This document shows, one piece after another, positions 1 to 8,467 of a stretch of 23,829 bases of DNA. This DNA comes from SFLA01 sp964485815 (lineage in GTDB: Bacteria; Bacillota; Clostridia; Oscillospirales; CAG-382). The notes beneath the pieces are model-generated. The model was not told where the DNA came from and did not search any database. It saw only the letters and a program-made list of their open reading frames with translations. The translations under genes were made by a program, and so were the position numbers. Every line of letters starts with the position of its first letter. The stretch's first letter is position 1. The stretch is taken from contig CAZAJX010000029.1 of the NCBI GenBank assembly GCA_964485815.1, forward strand, positions 1-23,829. Direction: 5' to 3'.

Positions 1-2
1 AC

Positions 3-42
3 AAAAAAACAAAGTCTATCTCTTGCTTGAAATAGACTTTGT
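3..42 (-). terminator. Intrinsic terminator of the htrA operon
   Basis: An 11-bp perfect stem (9-19 with 32-42) is followed, reading the minus strand, by a run of seven T. It lies about 50 bases past the htrA stop codon, so it should end the kinase-protease transcript. Confidence 0.85.
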
Positions 43-52
43 CAGTAATCTG

Positions 53-77
53 AAGAGGCTTTTGAAAGCCTCTTTTT
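53..77 (+). terminator. Intrinsic terminator for a plus-strand gene left of the window
   Basis: A GC-containing stem (53-61 with 66-74) runs directly into five T on the plus strand. Only the plus strand has a T-run, so it probably serves a convergent gene left of the window. The minus-strand htrA transcript crosses it before reaching its own terminator. Confidence 0.6.
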
Positions 78-89
78 GTGGAGTGAACT

Positions 90-1529
90 TTATCCTGCTT
101 TATCCAGCTTGAAGGTGAGAGTTTTATACTCGCCTCTATGGTATACCTTTATGGTAACGGTTTCGCCTGCGGCGCATTTGGAAAGCTCGGTTGCAAGGTC
201 TTCCCTGCCCTCCAGAACGACTCCGTTGAATTCGGTGATTATATCGTATATTTCCAAGCCCGCTTCATAGATTGCCGTGCCGGGAGTAACTTCAATTACG
301 TAGACTCCGTCGGGGGCATTCTTGCTTATAAATCTGCCGTATTCAACGCTGTTGCGTGCATCGGAAACCGACATAACGGTGATATGAAGCTTGGGAGAGG
401 TCTTTACGAAATCGGTATCGCCGTAATCGGGCAGTTCGCCGTATTTTACGAGGGCTTCAAAAACCTTGATGGCATCGGTTATGGGAATACTGAAGCCGAT
501 ACCTTCGAATTCATCCATAAGCTTAAGGGTATTTATGCCGATCACCTGACCGTTGGTATTAAAAAGCGGTCCGCCGGAGTTGCCGGGGTTAATGGGAGAA
601 TCGGTCTGGATAAGTGTCATAGTTTTTACAACGTTGCCGTAATCATCTGTACACTCAATGTCGCGGGCAAGTCCCGACACTATACCCGAGGTCATTGTTC
701 CTGCAAGGGTGATATCGTAAGGCGTACCTATAGCCACTACGGGTTCGCCTACGGAGATCTTATTGGAATCGCCAAGCTCAACGGGAACAAGTCCTTCCGC
801 CTCAATGCGTAAAACCGCAAGGTCCGTTACGGAATCCGAACCGACAAGGACAGCTTCGTATTCCGTGCCGTCATAAAACTGAACGGTTATGGTATCCGCA
901 TCCTCGATAACGTGATGGTTGGTTGCGATATATCCGTCTTCCGTCAAAACGAATCCGCTTCCCAAAGCGTAGCCCGACTGATTATCATAAGAACAGATAA
1001 TGGAAACACAGCTTACGGAGCATTTTTCATAAAGCTCGGTATAAACGGTGGTAACCTTATCGTAATCGGTTATATTAAGATCGAGCTCGGGGTTATCGGT
1101 AGGAATAAGCTCGGGCTGTTCGTCATCATCGGAAACTTCGTTTTCCGAAGGAGCGAGAGATATCTTGGTTTCATCGGGAGAGGACACGTCCGTTAAAAGT
1201 CCGGGCACGCCGATAGCCTTCATAAAGAGAGAAAACGCAAAGCCCGAAACGCACACCAATACCAAAGCAGACATAACTATGCCGAAAACAAGGACTTTTT
1301 TGCCGGCACCGTTTTTCTTTTTATCCTTTGAATCCCAATTATTTGCATAAGTTTTCGAAGGATCGTAGGGCTGCCATCCGTCATCGTGAGGGGGAACGTA
1401 ATATTTCGGCGCCTCATCGGAAGGCGTGCAAGTTTTCTCCGTCTGAGGAAGCTGTGCATTTTCCTCTGTCTGCTCCGATTCCGCCTGTTCGTTTTCAAGC
1501 ATTTCGTCTTTCATTTCGTTTTCGTTCAT
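90..1529 (-). CDS. htrA: HtrA/DegP-like membrane-anchored serine protease (S1C)
   Basis: This is a surface quality-control protease that should degrade misfolded exported proteins. The 479 residues comprise an acidic cytoplasmic N-tail (1-75), one membrane segment (about 79-103), a linker, a trypsin-like domain (about 160-365) and one C-terminal PDZ domain (about 380-475). The catalytic triad is visible: H206 in TNHHV, D236 in TDLAVL and S318 in GNSGGP. Architecture and length fit Gram-positive HtrA proteins. The ATG start has a GGGGAGG ribosome site 10 bases upstream. It lies 52 bases after the histidine kinase with no clear promoter between, so the two are probably cotranscribed. In Bacillus, htrA genes are controlled by the CssRS two-component system, and the neighbouring kinase suggests comparable control here (inference). 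Confidence 0.93.
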   Translation of the reverse strand: MNENEMKDEMLENEQAESEQTEENAQLPQTEKTCTPSDEAPKYYVPPHDDGWQPYDPSKTYANNWDSKDKKKNGAGKKVLVFGIVMSALVLVCVSGFAFSLFMKAIGVPGLLTDVSSPDETKISLAPSENEVSDDDEQPELIPTDNPELDLNITDYDKVTTVYTELYEKCSVSCVSIICSYDNQSGYALGSGFVLTEDGYIATNHHVIEDADTITVQFYDGTEYEAVLVGSDSVTDLAVLRIEAEGLVPVELGDSNKISVGEPVVAIGTPYDITLAGTMTSGIVSGLARDIECTDDYGNVVKTMTLIQTDSPINPGNSGGPLFNTNGQVIGINTLKLMDEFEGIGFSIPITDAIKVFEALVKYGELPDYGDTDFVKTSPKLHITVMSVSDARNSVEYGRFISKNAPDGVYVIEVTPGTAIYEAGLEIYDIITEFNGVVLEGREDLATELSKCAAGETVTIKVYHRGEYKTLTFKLDKAG

Positions 1530-1581
1530 TGATACAATACCTCCCCGGTATACATAGTGTGTGCCGATGCTTACGGCGAAA

Positions 1582-3030
1582 TTACCGCCTTATACCTGCG
1601 GTCGCAATAGTCTGCGGTGCAAGCGGCAGCGTAAAGCGGAACGCTGTGAATTTTCCCTGCTCCGAGTTCACGGTTATGGTTTCTCCGTGAGAAGCAAGGT
1701 TAGTCTTTACGATATACAGGCCCAAACCCATACCCGTTTTATCAAGACCGCGGCTGCGGTCGCTTTTATAAAATCGTTCGAACAGCAAAGGAATTTCATC
1801 CTTTGGAATACCGTCGCCGGTATTGATGATCTCAAAGAAAGCTTTTTTGCCCTCTTTGCCCATATTTATGGTAAGCTTACCTTTTTCGTTACAGAATTTT
1901 ACGGCATTTTCGGTAAGATTATATACTACCTGATGGATAGAATCCGTATCCGCCATAACGAAAACGTCCTCATCGCAATTAAATTCTATTTCAAGATGCT
2001 TGCTTTCTATCTTGCGTTCAAGACCGATAAGTGCCTGACGGGCTTTCTCGGTAAGATTGAATCTTACGGGGTTTATGTTTCCGTTTCCTGCGCGGGACAT
2101 TTCAAGCAAGGAGGAAACAAGACGGGAAAGTCTGTGAGTTTCCGAAGATATTACCTCAAGGCATTGCTGCTGCTTTTCGGGAGGGATGGTGCCGTCCAGA
2201 ATACCGTCCGCAAAGCCTGCGATGGTCGTCATAGGCGTGCGCAGGTCGTGGGACACGTTGGCGATAAAGGTGTTTCGGTTTTCCTCGGTCTTGCTGAGTG
2301 AATCCGCCATATGGTTTATGGCTCTCGAAAGCGTTGTTATCTCGTCCTGTCCCGTTACGGGAATACGCTCGGTAAAATCGCCCATAGCGTATTGAGCGGC
2401 GGCGTGGGACGCTTTTTTAATGGGTGCGGTTATACGCTCGGAAACTATATATACGCCGATCAAAATTGCCAGAAATACCCAAAGCGTGATCGCCACAAAA
2501 AGCTTTATAACCTTGGACACGAAGCCCGCATCGCTAATATGGTTGGTGGTAACTAAAATTATACCGTCCGCCGTGCCGTGTTCTCCTACGATTATATAGA
2601 AATAATTAAGAGATTTTGCGCCCAGCATACCGTCCAGATCGGAAATGGTATACTTGCTTCCGCCGTCCAGAATATCCTCCGCAACGGATGGCGAAAGTCC
2701 GCCCGTATAGCGGGTGCCCAGAAGATAGCTTCCGTCGCAATCGAAAATAATTATCTCCGCGGTAGTCATACGGGCAATGCCGCTTATGTTTTCATTAAGC
2801 TCGTTTCTGTAGGCGAAAACCAGTTTATCAAGATCGTTTTTCCCCGTAACCGCAGAAAGAGTTTTTATATTCGTGGCAACGCTGTGTGCGGTACGCTGCA
2901 TCAATACGTCGCGGGTTTCCATTGAATTGTTAGTAAGCACGGCAGATAAGATAACGCCCAGCAAAATAAAGCTTACAAATATTATTGCCGCTACGGCAGA
3001 TAAATACCTGGTAAATATGCTTTTAAACAC
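1582..3030 (-). CDS. Sensor histidine kinase (HAMP-HisKA-HATPase), no adjacent regulator
   Basis: This membrane sensor kinase has 482 residues: TM1 (about 10-32), an extracytoplasmic sensor region (33-172), TM2 (about 173-197), HAMP (198-250), a HisKA dimerisation helix with phospho-acceptor H261 in the VSHDLRTP motif, and an HATPase_c domain with an N-box (NLTENAVKF), DTGDGIP-like G1 (NTGDGIP) and GMGLGL. I chose the GTG start at 3030. The ATG at 3129 lies upstream of a strong promoter (3061-3089), whereas the GTG has a GGGGG ribosome site and opens directly into the first membrane helix. No response regulator lies on either side, because the upstream gene is a lipoprotein with its own terminator. 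The partner gene downstream is the HtrA protease, which suggests envelope-stress sensing. Confidence 0.9.
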   Translation of the reverse strand: MFKSIFTRYLSAVAAIIFVSFILLGVILSAVLTNNSMETRDVLMQRTAHSVATNIKTLSAVTGKNDLDKLVFAYRNELNENISGIARMTTAEIIIFDCDGSYLLGTRYTGGLSPSVAEDILDGGSKYTISDLDGMLGAKSLNYFYIIVGEHGTADGIILVTTNHISDAGFVSKVIKLFVAITLWVFLAILIGVYIVSERITAPIKKASHAAAQYAMGDFTERIPVTGQDEITTLSRAINHMADSLSKTEENRNTFIANVSHDLRTPMTTIAGFADGILDGTIPPEKQQQCLEVISSETHRLSRLVSSLLEMSRAGNGNINPVRFNLTEKARQALIGLERKIESKHLEIEFNCDEDVFVMADTDSIHQVVYNLTENAVKFCNEKGKLTINMGKEGKKAFFEIINTGDGIPKDEIPLLFERFYKSDRSRGLDKTGMGLGLYIVKTNLASHGETITVNSEQGKFTAFRFTLPLAPQTIATAGIRR

Positions 3031-3060
3031 AAACCGTACCCCCGTATTATTTTCCTTTTT

Positions 3061-3089
3061 ATTGTAACACAATAATATCGAAAATGCAA
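3061..3089 (-). promoter_or_regulatory. SigA-type promoter of the kinase-htrA operon
   Basis: On the minus strand TTGCAT is followed by a 17-base spacer and TACAAT, about 30 bases before the GTG start. It lies inside the longer open frame that begins at 3129, which argues against that upstream start. Confidence 0.75.
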
Positions 3090-3138
3090 ACACTATTCTT
3101 GTAAATAATTTATGACTATTTTTTGTCATAATATATCG

Positions 3139-3166
3139 AAAAGCCCTCTTTCGTAAGAGGACTTTT
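3139..3166 (-). terminator. Terminator after the GHL10 lipoprotein gene
   Basis: The hairpin has arms 3139-3150 and 3155-3166, a TCGT loop and one internal mismatch. A short T-run follows on the minus strand. It separates the lipoprotein gene from the kinase-htrA operon. Confidence 0.6.
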
Positions 3167-3171
3167 GCATT

Positions 3172-6100
3172 TCAGTTCAAGGTGTTCTTCAAACGGGTAA
3201 GAGATGATATTACCGCATCCGTTTTATCGGAAAGATTTTCGTATACGGGAGATTGGGCATCCAAAGCGTCTTTGAGAGAAGCAAATGCGTTTATCGCCTG
3301 CCGCAGATACTCTGATTTATCACGTTCTGTATTGACGGACGGATCAAAGGTACCGTACGATTCGGCAATCTCACTTACCGAATCCAGTAGTTCCGAATAA
3401 TCCTCACCATAAAAATAGCCGTACACTTTTGTGATAAGAAATTCGTATTCTTCGCAGTATTTTTTAACCGCTTCACCGCAAGTATCTACAGTAACGGCGG
3501 GATTACGATAGAGAGATTTACCGTAGACGGTATCAAAGCCGAAATTCTGCATATATTCCAAAGCGAACACAGAGTTTCCGTCAGTACCGACAGAGGCGGA
3601 ATACAGGACCTGATCCCGCACTATCTGCGGCGTTTCTCCGTCATACGTGCCGATTCCCAAAATCACACGGCATTTGTCGCCCACGATATTCTTGATCTCA
3701 TCGCCGTATTTTATCTGCCCTTCAAGGGTGGCGGAATAGATCATCGGGTATATTTCATCGATTATTCCCCGGTCTGCCCAGGCGGCAACGTCCTGGAACA
3801 CGTATTTTTCCCTATCCCCCGCATCCGCAAAGCAGGTGCAGGAAAAGGTGAGATCGTATTCCTTTACCAGACGGGAAGCTTCCGAGGCAAAGGAGGTGAT
3901 GATATCGCTTCTGAAATCGCACCACTCGTCCCAGAGCTCGTGAGTAATCGGCATATTCACGGGGTTTGCGGCAGCGCCGTACTTTGCGGTAAATGCATCG
4001 ATTATATCTTGGTTATATCCGTGGTCCTCATATCTGTCTGCGCTGTAATAGGTAGGCAGAGGGAAGCGAATGTAATCAAGCTGAATACCGTCTATATCGT
4101 AATTTTCGCACACTTCTTTGATAACCTCAAGTGTCCACGCTCTCACCTCTTTATCGTAAGGATTGAGAGTATAACCGGGGGTATCGTAAAAATATGCCAC
4201 GTCCCTGCCCGTTTTTGATATAAGAAGTTTGTCGCCGAAATAGTTTACATAATGTTCGTCGGGATATGCTTCCGAAGGATATGCGGTGGTAAAGCAGCAG
4301 TACATAAAGTACACCTGCATTCCCCGTTTATGACATTCCTCAACGTAAGCTTTAAGCATATCCTCCCCTTCTCCGAGATCGGGATGGCGGGAAAGATGCT
4401 CGTTTTCGGTGTTATACAACGCGTAAGTATCTCTGAAAGGAGAAACGATAAGTCTGTTAAGTCCCAAGGAATGAGCGTATTCCACGATATGTGCAACATC
4501 CTGAACGTCGGTTTCATAATGCACCACCCACGCACTGCGATCCTGAACGAACAAGGAAGGAACGCTTATATTACACAGTTCATCGATCTTTTCTTTCGCT
4601 TCGAAAAGCTTAACGGGATCGGATGCGGAAGCGGCTAGAAGAGATTTTGCATCCTCTGCCAGATCGTAAGCATAACCGTAATCCAAAGGAAGAAGCTCTT
4701 TTGCGTATTCATCAAGTCTGCTCACACAGTCTGTGAGTATTTTTTCGTATTCCGCTGTATTTAAAACAGAATCTCCGAACAAGGCAAAGGAATATTTATC
4801 CTCCATAAAGATAACGCGCTGACCTATCTTATAAAAGCGCATTATCTCCTGCTTTTTGTCCCCCGAAGCGGAAATGACATAACCGCCGTCGGGTACGGAA
4901 GTGTTGCCTCCCATTGACGAGGAGATTATATATCCGTTTTTATCTACGGATATTTCAAGAGTATTTTCCGCATTGGGCGTGCGGGATATTCCGCTGTAAA
5001 CCGTGGCGTAACGTCCATCGGCAGAATTGCCGTAAGAAATATCACGTATTACGCGGTAAAAATACGCGGTGTCTTTTTGTATGCGCTGTGCGGTATCTCC
5101 CGCTTTCAGCTTTGACATATATCCCGCATAAAGATCGTTACCCGAGGAAAGCACAAATCCGCCATCGGGAATGGGTGTATCGCCCGATTCACCTTCGATA
5201 CCCAGTTTTGTAGCGGATACAAAGTTGCCGTCCGCATCGAACGCAGCTTCCGCGCCCCAGATATTGGTACGGGTGCTGTCCCAGAAAAATTCGCTGTCAT
5301 ACACCACGGCAGTTGCAAAGGCGGTACGGTTTTCGTTTCGGAAAACAGTTTCAACAATATTTTTTCCATTCAACAAAACGTAATCCGCAGGAGTCGTAAC
5401 CACGTCAAGCAGTACGGTTTCAACCGTATCGCCCACCTTTATGCCTTTTGCCGCTTCCACGGCGGTTTTGCCGTTAAAGCAAACTGCGTATCCCGAAGGG
5501 TACGGAAGTACGGTGCGAACGTTTGGTTCGCCCACGTATGCCACCACTCCGTCAAACACGAAAATATCCAGAAATTCGAAATCCCGCTCGGGAGAAAGCT
5601 TTAGACCGTAGGCTTCGTCATATATTTCCACGCCCTCAGAGGGTGTATCGGAATTATAAGCGGTAATTTCAAAGGGTGTATCCCCTATTACCGCAAAAAT
5701 GCCGTTTCCGTATGAGGAAATCTTTTCGGTATTGTTTATATAATATCCCTCTTTTCCTTTCATAAATGCTTTGGCAAAGCCAAGAGAATAAGGGTCCGAA
5801 AGCATTAAAGTAAACTCGCGGGATGCGGTTTTTTCCACTCCGTATTCTTCGGTCGTAAACTCGCCCTTTACGTTGCGGGAGCAGGTAAGAGCAAGAAATC
5901 CGGAAGGCACTTCCGTTCTTTGAGAAGCAGAGGGAGAAAAGAGTGCGTCGGTAACGCCTTCAAAGCTTTTGGGATCCTTATGAGAAAGGATGAATCCCGC
6001 GGTTTCGGTAGGATCGGTAACTGAGGCGTTTTCGTATATATCTATATATTCGGGCATCTCCCAACCGTCCACGGAAAAATCTGCAGACGGGAATGCGTTT

Positions 6101-6423
6101 TTCAAAAACACACTGCAGCCGTTGGTGGGAATAACGCACACATCGCCCTTTTTGACGGCATAAGAATCCTTGATGATTTCTTCACCTTTTGCATACAGAA
6201 CGTACACGCTGCCGTCTGCGGGAGCTTTATATACGGGGGTAAGCGCACCGTCGGGTGCATAGCCGCGGTCAAAGACAGCGGTATCGGAAAGAACGTTATG
6301 GGCGCAGGAATACGCCGTGCCGTTTACGTTTACGGTAAACGGGGTTTCTTCTCCACCGCCGCAGGCGCACAACGCAAGGACAAAAAGGAATATGCTGATA
6401 ATAAACAAAGCTTTTCTTTTCAT
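3172..6423 (-). CDS. Large lipoprotein with GHL10 glycoside-hydrolase-like domain
   Basis: This 1083-residue exported lipoprotein has a signal peptide ending in LALCAC, so C21 is the likely lipidated cysteine. Residues 22-560 are beta-rich and unassigned. A helical stretch (about 558-620) precedes a TIM-barrel region (about 628-970) of the GHL10 type (DUF187/PF02638, as in YngK). Its signature segments are IVEYAHSLGLNRLIVSPFRD, TLNPYDKEVRAW and YDIDGIQLDYIRFP, with D783 a likely active-site acid. A helical C-tail (about 985-1083) follows. Two copies of a 'D.(D/N)G...S...(I/V)PDGG(F/Y)V.S..G' motif occur at about 396-430 and 494-522. A GGAGGT site lies 8 bases before the ATG. Family members are thought to act on cell-wall or exopolysaccharide glycans, but the substrate is unknown. 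The gene is monocistronic. Confidence 0.82.
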   Translation of the reverse strand: MKRKALFIISIFLFVLALCACGGGEETPFTVNVNGTAYSCAHNVLSDTAVFDRGYAPDGALTPVYKAPADGSVYVLYAKGEEIIKDSYAVKKGDVCVIPTNGCSVFLKNAFPSADFSVDGWEMPEYIDIYENASVTDPTETAGFILSHKDPKSFEGVTDALFSPSASQRTEVPSGFLALTCSRNVKGEFTTEEYGVEKTASREFTLMLSDPYSLGFAKAFMKGKEGYYINNTEKISSYGNGIFAVIGDTPFEITAYNSDTPSEGVEIYDEAYGLKLSPERDFEFLDIFVFDGVVAYVGEPNVRTVLPYPSGYAVCFNGKTAVEAAKGIKVGDTVETVLLDVVTTPADYVLLNGKNIVETVFRNENRTAFATAVVYDSEFFWDSTRTNIWGAEAAFDADGNFVSATKLGIEGESGDTPIPDGGFVLSSGNDLYAGYMSKLKAGDTAQRIQKDTAYFYRVIRDISYGNSADGRYATVYSGISRTPNAENTLEISVDKNGYIISSSMGGNTSVPDGGYVISASGDKKQEIMRFYKIGQRVIFMEDKYSFALFGDSVLNTAEYEKILTDCVSRLDEYAKELLPLDYGYAYDLAEDAKSLLAASASDPVKLFEAKEKIDELCNISVPSLFVQDRSAWVVHYETDVQDVAHIVEYAHSLGLNRLIVSPFRDTYALYNTENEHLSRHPDLGEGEDMLKAYVEECHKRGMQVYFMYCCFTTAYPSEAYPDEHYVNYFGDKLLISKTGRDVAYFYDTPGYTLNPYDKEVRAWTLEVIKEVCENYDIDGIQLDYIRFPLPTYYSADRYEDHGYNQDIIDAFTAKYGAAANPVNMPITHELWDEWCDFRSDIITSFASEASRLVKEYDLTFSCTCFADAGDREKYVFQDVAAWADRGIIDEIYPMIYSATLEGQIKYGDEIKNIVGDKCRVILGIGTYDGETPQIVRDQVLYSASVGTDGNSVFALEYMQNFGFDTVYGKSLYRNPAVTVDTCGEAVKKYCEEYEFLITKVYGYFYGEDYSELLDSVSEIAESYGTFDPSVNTERDKSEYLRQAINAFASLKDALDAQSPVYENLSDKTDAVISSLTRLKNTLN

Positions 6424-6445
6424 AGCCGGTTACCTCCGTAAAAAC

Positions 6446-6474
6446 AGAATAACACAAAACTACATATTTTGCAA
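6446..6474 (-). promoter_or_regulatory. SigA-type promoter of the GHL10 lipoprotein gene
   Basis: On the minus strand TTGCAA, a 17-base spacer and TATTCT lie about 20 bases before the ATG at 6423, with GGAGGT between them. Confidence 0.6.
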
Positions 6475-6483
6475 CTTGTACGT

Positions 6484-6512
6484 AACACCTTTTTTCGACT
6501 TCGCATACTATA
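6484..6512 (+). promoter_or_regulatory. SigK/SigE-like sporulation promoter
   Basis: CATACTATA at 6504-6512 fits the CATAnnnTA -10 element known for mother-cell sigma K (sigma E is similar). AAC at 6484-6486 sits 17 bases upstream, matching the short AC -35 element of sigma K. No sigma A -35 is visible at the right distance. The predicted start, near 6519, leaves a short leader before the AAGGAGG site at 6534. Confidence 0.5.
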
Positions 6513-6547
6513 GTAACAGATATTCAATTTTTCAAGGAGGAATGATA

Positions 6548-7390
6548 ATGGTTGACAGAAACAATTCCTGTTCAAGACAAAGCGAACAGGTTTGTATAAG
6601 TGTAAACAGAATATTCGATTCTGCCCGCGATAAAGACTGCATTGAAGATATAAAGGTACAGTTTACGGATGCGGCGCAGGACGTTATAGATCACGCAACA
6701 GCAGTAAGAACCAAATGCGTTGACGTTATATCCACAAGCATTACCGTGGAAGAGATTCCCTTTAACTGCGGATTTTATCACGTTACCGTAAGATACTTCT
6801 TCTGCGTTAAGTTGGAAGTATGTATTGCAAACGGCAGATCCGTGGAAGTGGAAGGCGTTGCCGCTTACGATAAGAAGATTATACTCTTCGGCAGCGAAAA
6901 GGACGTTTCGGTATTTAAATCCGACCCTGCCAACAACGATTTTTGCGCTAATCCCGATTGTTTGGGATGCCATACCGAATGCTCCCTCCCCACGGTAGTG
7001 GTAGAGGTGGCACACCCCATAAGCCTTGATACAAAGCTTGTGGAAAAATGCCGTCCCTTCGGACATTGCTGTATCCCCTGCGATTGTATTCCCCAGATAA
7101 TCCGCCAGCGCTTTAACGGCTGCTTCAAGGAAGGTCTGGGCACCCAGAGCGTATACGTTTCTCTGGGCGTATTCTCGGTGATCCGTATGGAAAGACAGGT
7201 ACAGCTTATGATACCTGCTGCCCAGCTGGTGCTTCCCGAAAGGGATTCCACCCCCGTTGCAAACGGCGACCCCTGCAGCATATTTGAAAAAATGTGCTTC
7301 CCCTGCGATTCCTTTATGCCGGTGAGCGATCCGAATAGTATGAATTGCTGTAACAATAACGGCTGCAATAACGGCTGTAATAAGAGATAA
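6548..7390 (+). CDS. Cys-rich conserved clostridial protein, possible spore coat component
   Basis: This soluble protein has 280 residues, 24 of them cysteine, and no signal peptide or membrane segment. The ATG at 6548 is preferred over the one at 6542 because AAGGAGG (6534-6540) is 7 bases away from it but only 1 base from the earlier codon. Cysteines cluster at 133-145, 168-180, 243-253 and in an Asn/Cys-rich tail (267-277). The central part (about 15-125) looks beta-rich. It resembles an uncharacterised protein family I recall from Oscillospiraceae and Lachnospiraceae, for which I know no proven function. The sigma K-like promoter, high cysteine content and absence of export signals fit a mother-cell-made coat protein cross-linked by disulfides, but this is inference. 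The gene is monocistronic and ends at a strong terminator. Confidence 0.75.
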   Translation: MVDRNNSCSRQSEQVCISVNRIFDSARDKDCIEDIKVQFTDAAQDVIDHATAVRTKCVDVISTSITVEEIPFNCGFYHVTVRYFFCVKLEVCIANGRSVEVEGVAAYDKKIILFGSEKDVSVFKSDPANNDFCANPDCLGCHTECSLPTVVVEVAHPISLDTKLVEKCRPFGHCCIPCDCIPQIIRQRFNGCFKEGLGTQSVYVSLGVFSVIRMERQVQLMIPAAQLVLPERDSTPVANGDPCSIFEKMCFPCDSFMPVSDPNSMNCCNNNGCNNGCNKR

Positions 7391-7421
7391 TTACCCCTAA
7401 AATCACACCAAGAAAAATTCA

Positions 7422-7453
7422 CACCCCTGAAGCGCTTTTGTGCTTCAGGGGTG
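7422..7453. terminator. Bidirectional terminator between convergent genes
   Basis: A perfect 12-bp stem (7422-7433 with 7442-7453) closes an 8-base loop. The minus-strand exit has a T-run (TGAATTTTTC) and the plus-strand exit is weaker. It serves both the Cys-rich gene and the kinase gene. Confidence 0.8.
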
Positions 7454-7471
7454 CTGTTTGATGTTTATGGG

Positions 7472-8401
7472 TTATTCGTGCTCTGCAATAAACTTTCTTA
7501 CGTCCGCTTCTCTGGGAAGAGAATTGAGAGCGCCCACCTTGGTGGTGGTAAGTGCGCCCACGGCGTTTGCGTATTTTACCGCAGAATATATATCGTTACC
7601 CCGCAGATATTCAACGGTGAGTGCCGCTGTAAATGCGTCCCCCGCGGCGGTGGTATCGATAGCGTTTACTTCATATCCTTCGACTATATCGCAATATTTG
7701 CCGTCATATATAAACGCGCCGCGATCGCCGAGCTTTAACACAACGTACTTTATATCCACCTTGTTGCAAAGGTAAATGGAAGCACGGAGACAATCATCTG
7801 GCGTGTTGGGACGGATACCCGTGAGGGCTGCGGTTTCGGACTCGTTGGGGGAGAAAACCTCTACCTTTTCCAATCTGGAGAGAGGGAAATCCGGTATAGC
7901 AGGACCTGCGTCCACAAACAAAGGAAGCGCCTGCTCGTGAGCCATGCGGGCTGTGGTTATCACCTGCTTGACACCGCACTCAAACTGGGTGAGCACCGCA
8001 TCGGGGTAGCTTAAAAACGCGTTTTCTATATCCGTATCGTTTATATTTTTATTTGCGCCGGGGAACACGATAATGCGGTTATCACCGCTTCTTTCCAGCA
8101 TAACTACGGCAAGTCCCGTCTGCTCTGAACGGTCAACCTTTATGTAACGGGGGTCAACGCCGTTTTCCGCATATATTCTTAAAAGCCGATCTCCGTATGC
8201 ATCGTCGCCGACACGGGTGCAAAATACAACTTCGCTTCCCAATCGCGCGGCGGCGACAGCGGCGTTTGCGCCTTTTCCGCCGGGAACGTATGAATACTCG
8301 CCTTCGCTTATCATAGTTTCACCGCGGGAGGGTACATAGGGGGTCTTGATCAGAAAATCCAGATTCGCAGTACCCACGGTAAGTATACGCTTTCTTGCCA
8401 T
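7472..8401 (-). CDS. PfkB-family sugar kinase, ribokinase-like
   Basis: This cytoplasmic ATP-dependent carbohydrate kinase has 309 residues, the usual size for ribokinases. The N-terminal PfkB signature is GGKGAN (41-46). The C-terminal signature is DTTAAGDAF (249-257), with D255 as the catalytic base beside the anion hole, and the NESE segment at 186-189 is typical of ribokinase-type members. I chose the ATG at 8401 over the one at 8434 because the protein family begins at ARKRILTVG and an AGAGG site lies 11 bases upstream. No sugar transporter or isomerase lies alongside, so ribose is only the best guess among ribokinase-like substrates. A good promoter lies directly upstream and reaches into the end of spoIIID. 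Confidence 0.85.
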   Translation of the reverse strand: MARKRILTVGTANLDFLIKTPYVPSRGETMISEGEYSYVPGGKGANAAVAAARLGSEVVFCTRVGDDAYGDRLLRIYAENGVDPRYIKVDRSEQTGLAVVMLERSGDNRIIVFPGANKNINDTDIENAFLSYPDAVLTQFECGVKQVITTARMAHEQALPLFVDAGPAIPDFPLSRLEKVEVFSPNESETAALTGIRPNTPDDCLRASIYLCNKVDIKYVVLKLGDRGAFIYDGKYCDIVEGYEVNAIDTTAAGDAFTAALTVEYLRGNDIYSAVKYANAVGALTTTKVGALNSLPREADVRKFIAEHE

Positions 8402-8438
8402 ACAAAAACCAACCTCTTTTCGACAATTTTTCACCTTT

Positions 8439-8467
8439 ATTTTACATTATGAGCGTGATTTTGTCAA
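8439..8467 (-). promoter_or_regulatory. SigA-type promoter of the PfkB kinase gene
   Basis: TTGACA, a 17-base spacer and TAAAAT lie on the minus strand, a near-consensus match. The -35 and most of the spacer lie inside the last codons of spoIIID, so the kinase can be expressed independently of sporulation. Confidence 0.8.

Noticed and set aside
1530..1581. Separate promoter or terminator between the kinase and htrA
   Set aside because: There is only a 4-bp hairpin and no recognisable -35/-10 pair, so the two genes are read as one operon.
3031..3129. N-terminal extension of the first histidine kinase from the ATG at 3129
   Set aside because: A strong promoter (3061-3089) lies within it, and the GTG at 3030 has a ribosome site and starts directly at the first membrane helix.
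6317..6547. Upstream extension of the Cys-rich protein
   Set aside because: It would cross the divergent promoter region and overlap the lipoprotein gene. The AAGGAGG at 6534-6540 fixes the start at 6548.
7361..7390. Short repeat AATAACGGCTG near the end of the Cys-rich gene
   Set aside because: It is only two tandem-like copies encoding the Asn/Cys tail. It is low-complexity coding sequence, not a CRISPR or mobile-element repeat.
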